Assembly (NCBI GenBank): GCA_022837365.1
Contig: JALHHV010000011.1
Span: forward strand, 5,453 to 25,789
DNA from: Desulfovibrio sp.
GTDB taxonomy: Bacteria > Desulfobacterota > Desulfovibrionia > Desulfovibrionales > Desulfovibrionaceae
Reading direction: 5' to 3'
Length of the DNA: 20,337 nt
Positions 1 through 6,955 of this stretch are shown one piece after another (the stretch's first letter is position 1; the number at the start of each line of letters is the position of its first letter). The position numbers and the translations under genes are program-made. The notes beneath the pieces are model-generated. The model worked only from the letters and a program-made list of their open reading frames with translations, did not search any database and was not told the DNA's origin.

Positions 1-25
1 AACATTCTAAAAATAAAGAAAATTT

Positions 26-61
26 ACGCCAGCCCCGCGTGTTGAAAACGGGGGCTGGCGT
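26..61 (-). terminator. Terminator-like inverted repeat
   Basis: An 11-bp perfect stem (ACGCCAGCCCC at 26-36, GGGGCTGGCGT at 51-61) with a 14-nt loop. Read on the minus strand, the stem is followed by a T-rich run (complement of 8-25). Read on the plus strand, the tail is GC-rich. It therefore looks like a minus-strand or bidirectional terminator, but no minus-strand gene lies immediately to its right. It may serve a gene outside the window. Confidence 0.45.
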
Positions 62-370
62 TCCGGGCGGCACCAGGCATGCTTGATATTTCCGGGGGGG
101 AAGACTATGGTTAAGGGCTCAGACTCTGTCCTCATGGTCCATGGCGCTGGTGTTTCGGGAATGGCGCGGGACCATGCCGGTAGCGTCGGGCGTGGTATTT
201 CGGATAACGATGCGAAGCAACATGTTACCGCAGTATATCTTGTAATTTCATACCGCTGCCGGAAGAGCCGTTACAGTAAGCGGAGAGCGCGGGAAAACAC
301 TGATGATTCTGTGTTTTTCTCTGCTGGTGTTTGTTGTAATGAGCAGTCTTATAAAAATCGGAGAAGAGCC

Positions 371-1066
371 GTGCCGCTTTTGAGTGCCATATCACCATCT
401 GCCCATGACGATAAATTAAGTTCGTCCATTATCCATACGTTGAAAAAACGTATCTTGCATTGGGAATACCCTCCTGATCATCTTTTGACGGAAAAAGATA
501 TCTGCAAGGAATTCCAGGTCAGTCGCAGCCCCGTGCGCGAGGCGCTGCGCGTGCTTGAAACGACGGGATTGATCCATAAAAAGAATACGCAAGGATACCT
601 GGTCAAACAGATAGGATTGGCCGAAGTGCAGGAACTGTATGACCTGCGTCTTGCGATAGAGTTTTACGCCATTGAAGCGCTGACGAAAAATTTGGAAAAG
701 CACGCCGCGGTCCGCACGTTGCGTGAAGAGTGGGCGGAGTGCTCACTTGAAACAAAAAGCAATCTGGAGTTGGCGAAAATCGACCAGGAATTCCACGAGA
801 CACTCGTCTCGCTGGCGGGTAACGGCACGATGCTTGATGCGTTGCGACGGGTTAACGAGCGCCTGTTCATTTTCCGGATGATCGATTTTGAACAACGCGA
901 GCGCGTCCAGACGACATATGTCCAGCATCTGGATATCCTGGATGCCATCCTGACGGGGGACGTCGCCCTCGCGCGGCAGTCTCTGGAAAAGAATGTCGCC
1001 CAGGGCCGCAATTACGTGCATGTCGCCATCAGGGATATGCTCGTTCGTTCTTTTGATCTGCGCTGA
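371..1066 (+). CDS. FadR-type GntR family transcriptional regulator
   Basis: A 231-aa DNA-binding regulator. Residues 15-80 form the GntR winged helix (LTEKDICKEFQVSRSPVREA). Residues 84-225 form an all-helical FCD ligand domain starting at EVQELYDLRLAIE. FCD metal-ligand positions are visible at D138, H142 and H187. The last usual histidine appears to be Asn208 (EKNVAQG), so metal binding may be altered. The frame stays open back to 83, but I chose the GTG at 371: GGAGAAG lies just upstream (359-366) and homology-like sequence begins there. It stands alone, convergent with deaD. The ligand is unknown. Members of this family often control organic-acid or amino-acid catabolism, but nothing here identifies a target. 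Confidence 0.85.
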   Translation: MPLLSAISPSAHDDKLSSSIIHTLKKRILHWEYPPDHLLTEKDICKEFQVSRSPVREALRVLETTGLIHKKNTQGYLVKQIGLAEVQELYDLRLAIEFYAIEALTKNLEKHAAVRTLREEWAECSLETKSNLELAKIDQEFHETLVSLAGNGTMLDALRRVNERLFIFRMIDFEQRERVQTTYVQHLDILDAILTGDVALARQSLEKNVAQGRNYVHVAIRDMLVRSFDLR

Positions 1067-1235
1067 AAACCTTTCCATAATGAACGGGCATGGCAAGGAA
1101 TTGTCCGGCTGCGCCGTCAGGATCAACGGACTGCGATTATGCGGATGTTCATTTTCTCGTCGTCTTGGATAATTCGGCAGAATTTTTGGTTGGATGCGGA
1201 GAGCTTCCCACCAGCCGGGACGTTTCAAAGGTGTG

Positions 1236-1270
1236 AAGGGGAGGACACGTTGCCGTGCCCTCCCCTTTTT
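1236..1270 (+). terminator. Rho-independent terminator between convergent genes
   Basis: A 14-bp stem with one A/C mismatch (1236-1249 with 1254-1267) and a TTGC tetraloop, followed on the plus strand by a T run and GTTGT. It sits between the GntR gene and the 3' end of deaD. The plus-strand tail is clearly better. The minus-strand tail is CTTCACACC, so it may only partly stop deaD transcripts. Confidence 0.7.
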
Positions 1271-1301
1271 GTTGTCCGTGCGGCTGCGTGAACCGGCGTG
1301 G

Positions 1302-2897
1302 CTATTCGCGTTCCCTCGGCGTGGCGGGCTCCACCCCCAGGCGGAAGCCCCGGATCTGGTTGCCGTTCATCACCGAGATGACTTCCTGGGCGTAGTCGGC
1401 GGGCACTTCGACGAACGACACGCGGTCGCGGATGTCGATGGCCCCGATCATGCGGCCGGGGATGCCGGTCTCGCCGGCGATGGCCCCCACGATGTCGCGC
1501 GCGGTGACGCGCATCTTGCGGCCCACGTTCAGGAACAGGCGCACCATGCCGGGTTCCGCGCCGGTGCCCGCCGGGGTCTTTTCGCCGCCGGGCACGGCGT
1601 CGCCCAGTTCGCGGCGCATCAGCAGCTTGAGCAGGGCGGCGGCCATGTCCACGGTGGTCACGTCCTCGTCCAGGAACGATTCCACGATGTCGGTGTACTT
1701 TTCCAGCTCGCCCGCCTCGATGTGGCGGCGCACCTCGGCCAGCAGCTGGTTGGTCTTCACCGTGGCCACGTCGCTGGAGGTGGGCACCTGGTGCTGCACG
1801 ATGTGCGCCTTGGTGAACTTCTTGATGTCGCGCAGCTTGTAGAAGTCGCGCCCGGAGACGAAGGTGAACGCCCGGCCGGAACGCCCGGCGCGGCCCGTGC
1901 GGCCGATGCGGTGCACGTAGTGCTCGACGGCGTTGGGGATGTCGTAGTTGACCACGGCCTCCACGTCGTCCACGTCGATGCCGCGCGCGGCCACGTCGGT
2001 GGCGACAAGGATTTCGATGCCGTTGCTGCGGAAGCGCGCCATCACCCGGTCGCGCTGCGACTGGTTGAGGTTGCCGTGCAGGCCGTCGGCCTGGTAGCCG
2101 CGCCCCTGCAGGTGCTGGGTCAGTTCGTCCACGCCGCGCTTGGTCGAGCAGAACACGATGGCGCGCTTGGGGTTGTACAGGTCCAGCACCCGGCACAGCG
2201 CCTCCAGCTTCTGGAAGGGCCGCACCTCGTAGTAGATCTGCTCGATGCTGGGCACGGTGACCTGCTTCTGGGTCACCTTGAGGAATTCGGGCGTCTTCAG
2301 GAAGCGCTGGGCCAGTTCAAGGATGGCCGGGGGCATGGTGGCGGAGAAGAACACCGTCTGCGCCTCGCCCGGCACGTGGCCGAGGATGTGCTCGATGTCG
2401 TCGCGAAAGCCCATGTCCAGCATCTCGTCGGCTTCGTCCAGCACGGCCATGCGCACCGTGGAAAGGTTGATGGTGCCGCGCTCCATGTGGTCCATGACGC
2501 GGCCGGGGGTGCCCACCACCACCTGCGCGCCGCGGCGCAGGGCCTTGAACTGGCGGTCGATGGGCTGGCCGCCGTACACGGGCAGCACGTACAGGCCGCG
2601 CTTGCGCGAGGCCAGTTGGGTGAGTTCTTCCGCCACCTGGATGGCCAGTTCGCGCGTGGGGCACAGGATGATGCCCTGGATGTCCTTTTCGCGCGGGTCG
2701 ATGCGCTCCAGCAGGGGGATGCCGAAGGCCGCCGTCTTGCCGGTGCCGGTCTGGGCCTGGCCGATGACGTCGCGGCCGTCCAGGATGTGGGGGATGGCCA
2801 ACGCCTGGATGGGCGAGGTTTCCTCGAAGCCCATTTCTTCGATGGCCTTCAGGATTTCCTTTGAAAGGGGCAATTCTTCAAAACGCATGGTTTCCAT
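1302..2897 (-). CDS. deaD: DEAD-box ATP-dependent RNA helicase (DeaD/CsdA type)
   Basis: A 531-aa cytoplasmic RNA helicase that unwinds structured RNA, typically in ribosome assembly and cold adaptation. All family motifs are visible: Q motif (FEELPLSKEIL..SPIQ, residues 6-31), motif I AQTGTGKT (48-55), Ia PTRELAIQ, Ib TPGRV, II DEAD (154-157), III SAT, IV IVFCSTKRGVDEL, V ATDVAARGID and VI HRIGRTGRAGR (329-339). Residues 450-525 look like the DbpA/CsdA RNA-binding domain (MVRLFLNVGRK...IGAIDIRDRVSFVEVP). Start choice: AAGGA at 2904-2908 is 6 nt from the ATG at 2897, whereas an in-frame ATG at 2903 abuts it. The ATG at 2903 overlaps the stop of the upstream GIY-YIG remnant, so translation may once have been coupled to that gene. 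Confidence 0.95.
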   Translation of the reverse strand: METMRFEELPLSKEILKAIEEMGFEETSPIQALAIPHILDGRDVIGQAQTGTGKTAAFGIPLLERIDPREKDIQGIILCPTRELAIQVAEELTQLASRKRGLYVLPVYGGQPIDRQFKALRRGAQVVVGTPGRVMDHMERGTINLSTVRMAVLDEADEMLDMGFRDDIEHILGHVPGEAQTVFFSATMPPAILELAQRFLKTPEFLKVTQKQVTVPSIEQIYYEVRPFQKLEALCRVLDLYNPKRAIVFCSTKRGVDELTQHLQGRGYQADGLHGNLNQSQRDRVMARFRSNGIEILVATDVAARGIDVDDVEAVVNYDIPNAVEHYVHRIGRTGRAGRSGRAFTFVSGRDFYKLRDIKKFTKAHIVQHQVPTSSDVATVKTNQLLAEVRRHIEAGELEKYTDIVESFLDEDVTTVDMAAALLKLLMRRELGDAVPGGEKTPAGTGAEPGMVRLFLNVGRKMRVTARDIVGAIAGETGIPGRMIGAIDIRDRVSFVEVPADYAQEVISVMNGNQIRGFRLGVEPATPRERE

Positions 2898-2899
2898 TG

Positions 2900-3122
2900 T
2901 CATTCCTTCGTGCGCGGGGCGCTCGGCCGCGCCGCGACGGGAAGTGCGCCTGCGTAATGTGCCAGCGCTTCCTGCTTCCTGTCGGGGGGCAGCCGTTTGA
3001 CGTGATGCTCGGCCTTCTGTGCGCTGCCGCGGTCAGGGAACGGGGCGGTGGCGATCAGCGTGACCGTCGGCACAGCGCACCAGATAGACAACCCATTTGT
3101 ATGTTACCGCCGCGTGTTCCAT
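2900..3122 (-). pseudogene. GIY-YIG (UPF0213-type) endonuclease remnant with internal frameshifting deletion
   Basis: The first 20 codons from the ATG at 3122 read TYKWVVYLVRCADG, the usual opening of short GIY-YIG proteins. In another frame, the sequence just downstream reads VTLIATAPFPDRGSA then AEHHVKRLPPDRKQEAL, the usual C-terminal end of the same family. The roughly 30 residues between them (second Tyr-x-Gly, catalytic Arg, EHN) are missing, and the two halves are out of frame at about 3060-3075. A simple sequencing error cannot explain this because the middle is absent. The remnant's final frame ends at the deaD start, which suggests it was an operon member. Upstream (3123-3295) I see no clear ribosome-binding site. 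Confidence 0.75.
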
Positions 3123-3135
3123 GGAGGTACCGAAC

Positions 3136-3291
3136 CGGGGCGCTTGCCCCGTTCGCTCCGGACCTCCCGCGCACGATGCCAGACATGCGCGAAACCGGAG
3201 GCGATGCCCGCGCCCGTGGGCCGGAATCCGCATTCCGGCGCGTGGAGCGCAAGGCGTGTTGCAGTGTTGACGATGCGGGTCCGTGACCCGC
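3136..3291. other. Intergenic stretch with three short hairpins
   Basis: No gene is supported between the UPF0173 stop and the GIY-YIG remnant. Three perfect hairpins are present: CGGGGC/GCCCCG (3136-3151), CCGGAAT/ATTCCGG (3221-3238) and GCGGGTC/GACCCGC (3275-3291). None is followed by a T run on either strand, so they are not classic terminators. They could stabilise or process the operon transcript. Confidence 0.35.
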
Positions 3292-3295
3292 GCAA

Positions 3296-4024
3296 TTAAC
3301 AGTATGCGCAGCCCCGGCCATCCTCGCCCATATCCAGGGTGACGGTGTCGCCGGGCTTCATGTCGAACAGCCGGCAGTCGGGGGCATGGTTGCGCAACTG
3401 CTCGCGGAAGCGCTCGGTGTTCTGTTCCAGCACCGGAAAGGTGCCCCAGTGCATGGGCACCACCGAGCGGGTGCGCAGCATGGCGCTGGCCATGGCCGCC
3501 TGCCGCGCGTCCATGGTGAAGGTGCCGCCGATGGGCAGCATGGCCAGGTCGATGGAATACAGCCGTCCCCACAGCTCCATCGACGAGAAGATGCCCGTGT
3601 CCCCGGCGTGGTAGAAGGTGAGCCCGCCCGGCATGGTCACGATGTACCCCACGGGCGCGCCCGATTCGGACGAGTGGAAGGCCTGGGTCATGGTGACGCT
3701 GACGCCCTTGTGCGTCACCGTGCCGCCGATGTTGAAGCCGATGGAGTTCAGCAGCAGGCCGGGGCGCAGCCCTTCTTCCAGCAGGCGCTGGGCCGTGCCC
3801 ACGATGCACCCCAGCAGCGCGCCGGTGGTGTTGCAGATCTGCACCGCCTGGCCCACGTGGTCGCCGTGGTCGTGGGTGACCAGCACGAGATCGGGCGGGG
3901 CGATGCCTGTCCACGGGGTGGACGCCGAGGGGTTGCCCTCGAAGAACGGGTCCACGAGCACGTTGGCTCCGTCGCAGGAAATCTGGAAATTGGCGTGGCC
4001 GTGCCATGTGAGGCTGTATTGCAT
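3296..4024 (-). CDS. UPF0173 family metal-dependent hydrolase (metallo-beta-lactamase fold)
   Basis: A 242-aa predicted cytoplasmic Zn-dependent hydrolase; its substrate is not known to me. Visible motifs are the opening WHGHANFQI (residues 7-15), the metal-binding THDHGDH (50-56), FHSSESG (116-122), YHAGDTGIF (138-146) and PMHWGTFP (190-197), in the order usual for the metallo-beta-lactamase-like UPF0173 family. Length is normal for the family, with a slight C-terminal extension ending CAYC. The ATG at 4024 is preceded by AGGCAGG. It lies 74 bp downstream of ubiX on the same strand and is probably co-transcribed with it. Confidence 0.93.
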   Translation of the reverse strand: MQYSLTWHGHANFQISCDGANVLVDPFFEGNPSASTPWTGIAPPDLVLVTHDHGDHVGQAVQICNTTGALLGCIVGTAQRLLEEGLRPGLLLNSIGFNIGGTVTHKGVSVTMTQAFHSSESGAPVGYIVTMPGGLTFYHAGDTGIFSSMELWGRLYSIDLAMLPIGGTFTMDARQAAMASAMLRTRSVVPMHWGTFPVLEQNTERFREQLRNHAPDCRLFDMKPGDTVTLDMGEDGRGCAYC

Positions 4025-4098
4025 GGTATGATCCTGCCTTTCCGCAAAAAGGTTTCCGCGTCGCGCCGCGCCGGAGCGCGGCTGTTCCCCGTCTGCGG

Positions 4099-4698
4099 CT
4101 ATTCCCGGTCCATTTCCCGGGGGGCCTCGCCCCAGCGGGCGGCAAGGGCGTTGGGCACGCCGATCTGGTCCAGAATGCGCCCGGCAAGGTGGTCCAGGAT
4201 GTCCTGCACGCTGGCGGGCCGCGCGTAGAAGCCGGGGCAGGGCGGCATGATCACCGCGCCCGCTTCGGCGGCGGCCAGCATGTTGCGCAGGTGCACCCGG
4301 CTTACGGGCGTTTCGCGCACCACCAGCACCAGCGGGCGGCGCTCCTTCAGGGTGACGTCGGCGGCGCGGTGCAGCAGGTTGCTGCCGGTGCCGTGGGCGA
4401 TGGCGGCCAGCGTGCTCATGGAGCAGGGGCAGACCATCATGCCGTCGTGCGGCCACGAACCGCTGGAGGGCGGCGCGCCGAAGTCGCGCGCGTCGTGAAC
4501 CACGTCGGCCAGGGCCAGCAGGTCCTCCGCGCGCAGGTCCGACTCCAGGGCCAGCACTTGCCGGGCCGCGTCGGACACCACGAGGTGCACCTGCGCGCCG
4601 CCGGGCAGGGCGCGTGCGGCGTCGCGCAGCCCGCGCAGCAGGGTGACGGCCAGGGGCATGCCGCTGGCGCCGGATATGCCGACCACGAAGCGCTTCAT
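4099..4698 (-). CDS. ubiX: UbiX-type flavin prenyltransferase
   Basis: A 199-aa enzyme of the UbiX/Pad1 family, which attaches a dimethylallyl group to FMN to make prenylated FMN, the cofactor of UbiD-type decarboxylases. The N-terminal flavin-binding GISGASG (residues 7-13) is present, as are the [20 protein letters not shown] block (90-109), [12 protein letters not shown] (120-131) and [10 protein letters not shown] (152-161). Length matches the family. The ATG at 4698 has GGAG five bases upstream. No ubiD partner is in the window. It heads a minus-strand series with the UPF0173 hydrolase and deaD. Confidence 0.94.
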   Translation of the reverse strand: MKRFVVGISGASGMPLAVTLLRGLRDAARALPGGAQVHLVVSDAARQVLALESDLRAEDLLALADVVHDARDFGAPPSSGSWPHDGMMVCPCSMSTLAAIAHGTGSNLLHRAADVTLKERRPLVLVVRETPVSRVHLRNMLAAAEAGAVIMPPCPGFYARPASVQDILDHLAGRILDQIGVPNALAARWGEAPREMDRE

Positions 4699-5091
4699 GA
4701 AATCTCCGGAACCGGACCCGTCCCCCCCATGGCGTCGTGCGCTGCTGCCGCGCGGCGCGCGGAGAACCGGCGCCCCGATGGTTTCGGACCAGACCGATAC
4801 CGTACCGGCCGGGGCGGAAAGAATCGGGCGGACGGCGATCGGGGCGGGAGGGCGACGCGATGGAGGTGGGGTGCGGATGTTTTTATCGAAAATGTGCACG
4901 GCGCGCCATGCCTGCAAGGCCGCCCGACACGATTTTTTTCAAGACCGTCACACATTGGCGGCCATGTGACGGCGTGGGCCGCCATTCGGAGCGCGCCGGT
5001 CGCGTTGCCGCCCCGGCAGGGGAGGGCCATGCGTCCGGCGGACCCGTTGCCGGGCCGCCGTGACCGGGCGTGCCCTGCGATCACATATGTC
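4699..5091. other. Gene-free region between ubiX and the tRNA promoter
   Basis: About 390 bp with no coding sequence I can support; the open frames here are shadows with biased composition. It should hold the ubiX promoter. The one structure I note is an inverted repeat at 4947-4970 (GTCACA-CAT-TGGC, then GCCATGTGAC): a 10-bp stem with a 3-nt bulge and no T run after it on either strand. It may be a regulatory site. Confidence 0.4.
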
Positions 5092-5119
5092 TTGACAGTG
5101 CCGGTGGGCAAGCGATAGT
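5092..5119 (+). promoter_or_regulatory. Sigma-70 promoter of tRNA-Arg
   Basis: A perfect TTGACA -35 box (5092-5097), a 16-bp spacer and GATAGT as -10 (5114-5119), ending 13 bp before the mature 5' end of the tRNA. Confidence 0.75.
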
Positions 5120-5132
5120 TGTCCCGTTTCGC

Positions 5133-5209
<77 letters not shown>

Positions 5210-5214
<5 letters not shown>

Positions 5215-5244
5215 AAGAAATTCTAGCTCCTTTTTCGCGTTTTT
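5210..5244 (+). terminator. Element-supplied terminator of tRNA-Arg
   Basis: Stem CGCGAAA (5210-5216) with TTTCGCG (5233-5239), a 16-nt loop, then five Ts (5240-5244). The left arm straddles the end of the att core (5214). The rest of the hairpin belongs to the element, so the tRNA acquires this terminator only after integration. Confidence 0.65.
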
Positions 5245-5253
5245 GGTGTTGAG

Positions 5254-5275
5254 TGGTCCGCACGATGGTCCGCAC
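5254..5275 (+). promoter_or_regulatory. Candidate left arm-type integrase sites (tandem TGGTCCGCAC)
   Basis: Two copies of TGGTCCGCAC at 5254-5263 and 5266-5275, offset 12 bp, 40 bp inside attL. A matching pair with the same 12-bp offset and orientation occurs near attR (18857-18878). This is the layout expected of arm-type sites bound by the integrase N-terminal domain; the role is inferred. Confidence 0.5.
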
Positions 5276-5784
5276 GGATTGCGCCTTTTTGCGGCCATTG
5301 GGAGGGGAAAAGGGAACGCGCCGAGGCGGCCATGGTGGGGCTGCAATTGCCCCCGACGCACCGCCCCGGCGCGTTGCAAACAGGGTACGGATCGGGTCGA
5401 TTTTGTCAACGGGCGTATGGGGTGCGGTAGGGCATTGGGGGCTTGGGAAAGGCGATGGCGGAACGGCGTAGTGTCAATGGTTTATAGCAAACATAGCCAC
5501 ATGTTATGCGAATAGTATCTATGCTGTTGACATGTCAGCGGAAAAGTTGTTTGTGCTATAAATATAGAAAAACGATATAAGAAACATTTTTTATCCAAAA
5601 AGTACCGGGTTCTTTTGTACTGTGAATCAAAGGGTTAGGACAAAGAATTCGCAAAACACGAGTTGCAACTTACGAAATTGAGCGCCCGACTAATCCGTAT
5701 TTACAGGATGCCGCTGCATGCTCCATTTCCGGAGCAATTAGCATGGGGGTACGGCCCGGCTAGTTGCGCAGGTTTCGCGGTGGT
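5276..5784. other. Non-coding left end of the element with AT-rich island
   Basis: I support no gene here. It contains an 8-bp inverted repeat AACGCGCC (5315-5322) / GGCGCGTT (5368-5375) with GC-rich interior. From about 5470 to 5690 it contains an AT-rich stretch unlike the surrounding GC-rich sequence. Within the AT-rich part lie the palindrome TGACATGTCA (5528-5537) and a TATAAATATAG run. An undetected small RNA or regulatory region is possible. Confidence 0.4.
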
Positions 5785-5816
5785 CCGGGTGCCTGGCCTA
5801 CTGGCCGAGCACCCGG
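5785..5816 (-). terminator. Strong hairpin over the serine recombinase stop codon
   Basis: An outer stem CCGGGTGC/GCACCCGG (5785-5792 with 5809-5816) encloses an inner GGCC/GGCC stem (5795-5798 with 5803-5806). It spans the last codons and stop of the recombinase. There is no T run on either side, so it may act as a 3' stabiliser or weak terminator. Confidence 0.4.
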
Positions 5817-6367
5817 TACACGCTGCTTCGGGCCACCCCGAATCGCTTCACGATGTCGGCAACACCCATTCCTTCCGTGTGGGCCTTCCTGATCTCGTCG
5901 GCCTGTGTCTTGGCCGTGGCGGGCCGCCCCGTGGGCTTGCCGGTCTTCGTCCTGCCGGTGGACTTCATCCGCTGGATGCCCGCAAGCTGGCGTTCCTTGC
6001 GCAGATTCGTTTCAAACTCCGCGAATACCCCCAGCATTTGCAGGAAGGCGCGCCCGGCAGGCGTGGCCGTGTCTATGCGCTGGTCGAGTATTTCCAGCGC
6101 CGCGCCCTTTCCTTCCAAGGTGCCCACGATGTCGCACAGATCGCGGACATTGCGCGCCAGACGGTCCAGCTTCCAGACTACGAGGCGGTCACCTTCCCCG
6201 ATCATGTCCAGGAGAAGGCGCAGCACTTCGCGCCCCTCTGTCGTGGTGCCGCTGCGCTTCTCCTCCCGGATCACAGCGCCGGGGTATGCCGCCCGAATGG
6301 CTTCAGCCTGCATGCCGGGGTCTTGGTCAAGCGTCGAAACGCGGCAGTAAGCGAACACGGTCGGCAT
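5798..6367 (-). CDS. Serine recombinase (resolvase/invertase family)
   Basis: A 189-aa site-specific recombinase. The N-terminal catalytic domain opens FAYCRVSTLDQ with the nucleophile Ser11; KLDRLARN supplies the conserved arginines R69 and R72. The long E helix (GRAFLQMLGVFAEFETNLRK, 105-124) is followed by the Hin-type HTH (about 153-188, EIRKAHTEGMGVADIVKRFG then SSVYRVL). It is of small resolvase/invertase size, not a large serine integrase. AGGAGG lies 6 nt upstream of the ATG at 6367. Immediately upstream are three TTTTGRGAC repeats that could be its recombination site. It may resolve multimers of the element or invert a segment; no invertible gene is evident. Confidence 0.92.
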   Translation of the reverse strand: MPTVFAYCRVSTLDQDPGMQAEAIRAAYPGAVIREEKRSGTTTEGREVLRLLLDMIGEGDRLVVWKLDRLARNVRDLCDIVGTLEGKGAALEILDQRIDTATPAGRAFLQMLGVFAEFETNLRKERQLAGIQRMKSTGRTKTGKPTGRPATAKTQADEIRKAHTEGMGVADIVKRFGVARSSVYRVLGQ

Positions 6368-6430
6368 GGGTTTCCTCCTGCTGGGGTGTTGAGGTGGATA
6401 TACGGCTTCTATCCCGTAAAGTCAAATATG

Positions 6431-6516
6431 TTTTGAGACAAATGCGCCAAAAGTTCGTTTTGCTACCTTTTGGGACAGTGTTTCGGGGTCTCTCATTACG
6501 TATACCTTTTGAGACG
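6431..6516. repeat. Three TTTTGRGAC repeats, res-like region
   Basis: TTTTGAGACA at 6431-6440, TTTTGGGACA at 6468-6477 and TTTTGAGACG at 6507-6516, spaced 37 and 39 bp. The first is half of a dyad: TTTTGAGACA, AA, TGCGCCAAAA (6431-6452). Position directly upstream of the serine recombinase and multiple spaced subsites recall resolvase res sites. The dyads of copies two and three are poor. Confidence 0.4.
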
Positions 6517-6528
6517 GACGTGGAAAGA

Positions 6529-6555
6529 GAAGGGCCGCTCTGACGGCGGCCCTTC
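6529..6555 (-). terminator. Terminator of the large element operon
   Basis: A perfect 10-bp stem (GAAGGGCCGC at 6529-6538, GCGGCCCTTC at 6546-6555) with a 7-nt loop, located 12 bp past the last gene of the operon (stop at 6567). On the minus strand it is followed by TCTTTCC, a modest pyrimidine tail. Confidence 0.6.
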
Positions 6556-6566
6556 GGTTCGGGTGT

Positions 6567-6953
6567 TCACTGGTCCCAGCATGGTTCTTGGTCGTGCAAG
6601 GGTGGCAGGGAATCAGCACTTACGATCTCTATGCCATCGGCAAGCCCCCACCATGCAACCTGTATCCCTTCCTCAATTTTCGACAGGCTGGGGGGCAACC
6701 CGGTGACGGGGTCGGCGGTTATCAATCCTGCAAGCGGATCGCGCGTGTTACCAGGGCTGACCAGTCGAACGTGCGCGTTCTGTCCGGCAAGGTAGCGGAG
6801 TGCGGCAAGCCACAGGGTGGCGGCGTGCGGCCCGTTGCAATCCCTGATGTGTTCAACCTCCACCCGCACGCCGCTGCGCCCGCAGCGCAACGCCTGGTGC
6901 AGGTTTTCCATATCCCGCGCATCGAAGCGGTAGACTTCCACAGCATCCGACAT
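6567..6953 (-). CDS. Hypothetical protein, last gene of the element operon
   Basis: A 128-aa acidic protein I do not recognise. It has no signal peptide or membrane segment. The first 60 residues read like an alpha/beta fold (DAVEVYRFDARDMENLHQAL, then VRVEVEHIRDCNGPHAATLW); the end is DQEPCWDQ. It starts 2 nt after the stop of the 1214-aa gene, with GAGGT in the overlap region serving as ribosome-binding site, so it is almost certainly translated from the same message. A hairpin terminator follows. A role with the large protein is likely from this coupling only. Confidence 0.75.
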   Translation of the reverse strand: MSDAVEVYRFDARDMENLHQALRCGRSGVRVEVEHIRDCNGPHAATLWLAALRYLAGQNAHVRLVSPGNTRDPLAGLITADPVTGLPPSLSKIEEGIQVAWWGLADGIEIVSADSLPPLHDQEPCWDQ

Positions 6954-6955
6954 GG

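Noticed and set aside
83..370. N-terminal extension of the GntR regulator
   Set aside because: The first 96 codons do not resemble the family, and a GTG with a good ribosome-binding site starts where the family sequence begins.
1194..2864. A 556-codon open frame antisense to deaD
   Set aside because: His/Gly/Val-rich composition without motifs; it is a GC-bias shadow of the helicase gene.
4947..4970. CRP/FNR-type binding site or terminator
   Set aside because: The half-sites TCACA and TGTGA are in the reverse order for CRP, and no T run follows on either strand.
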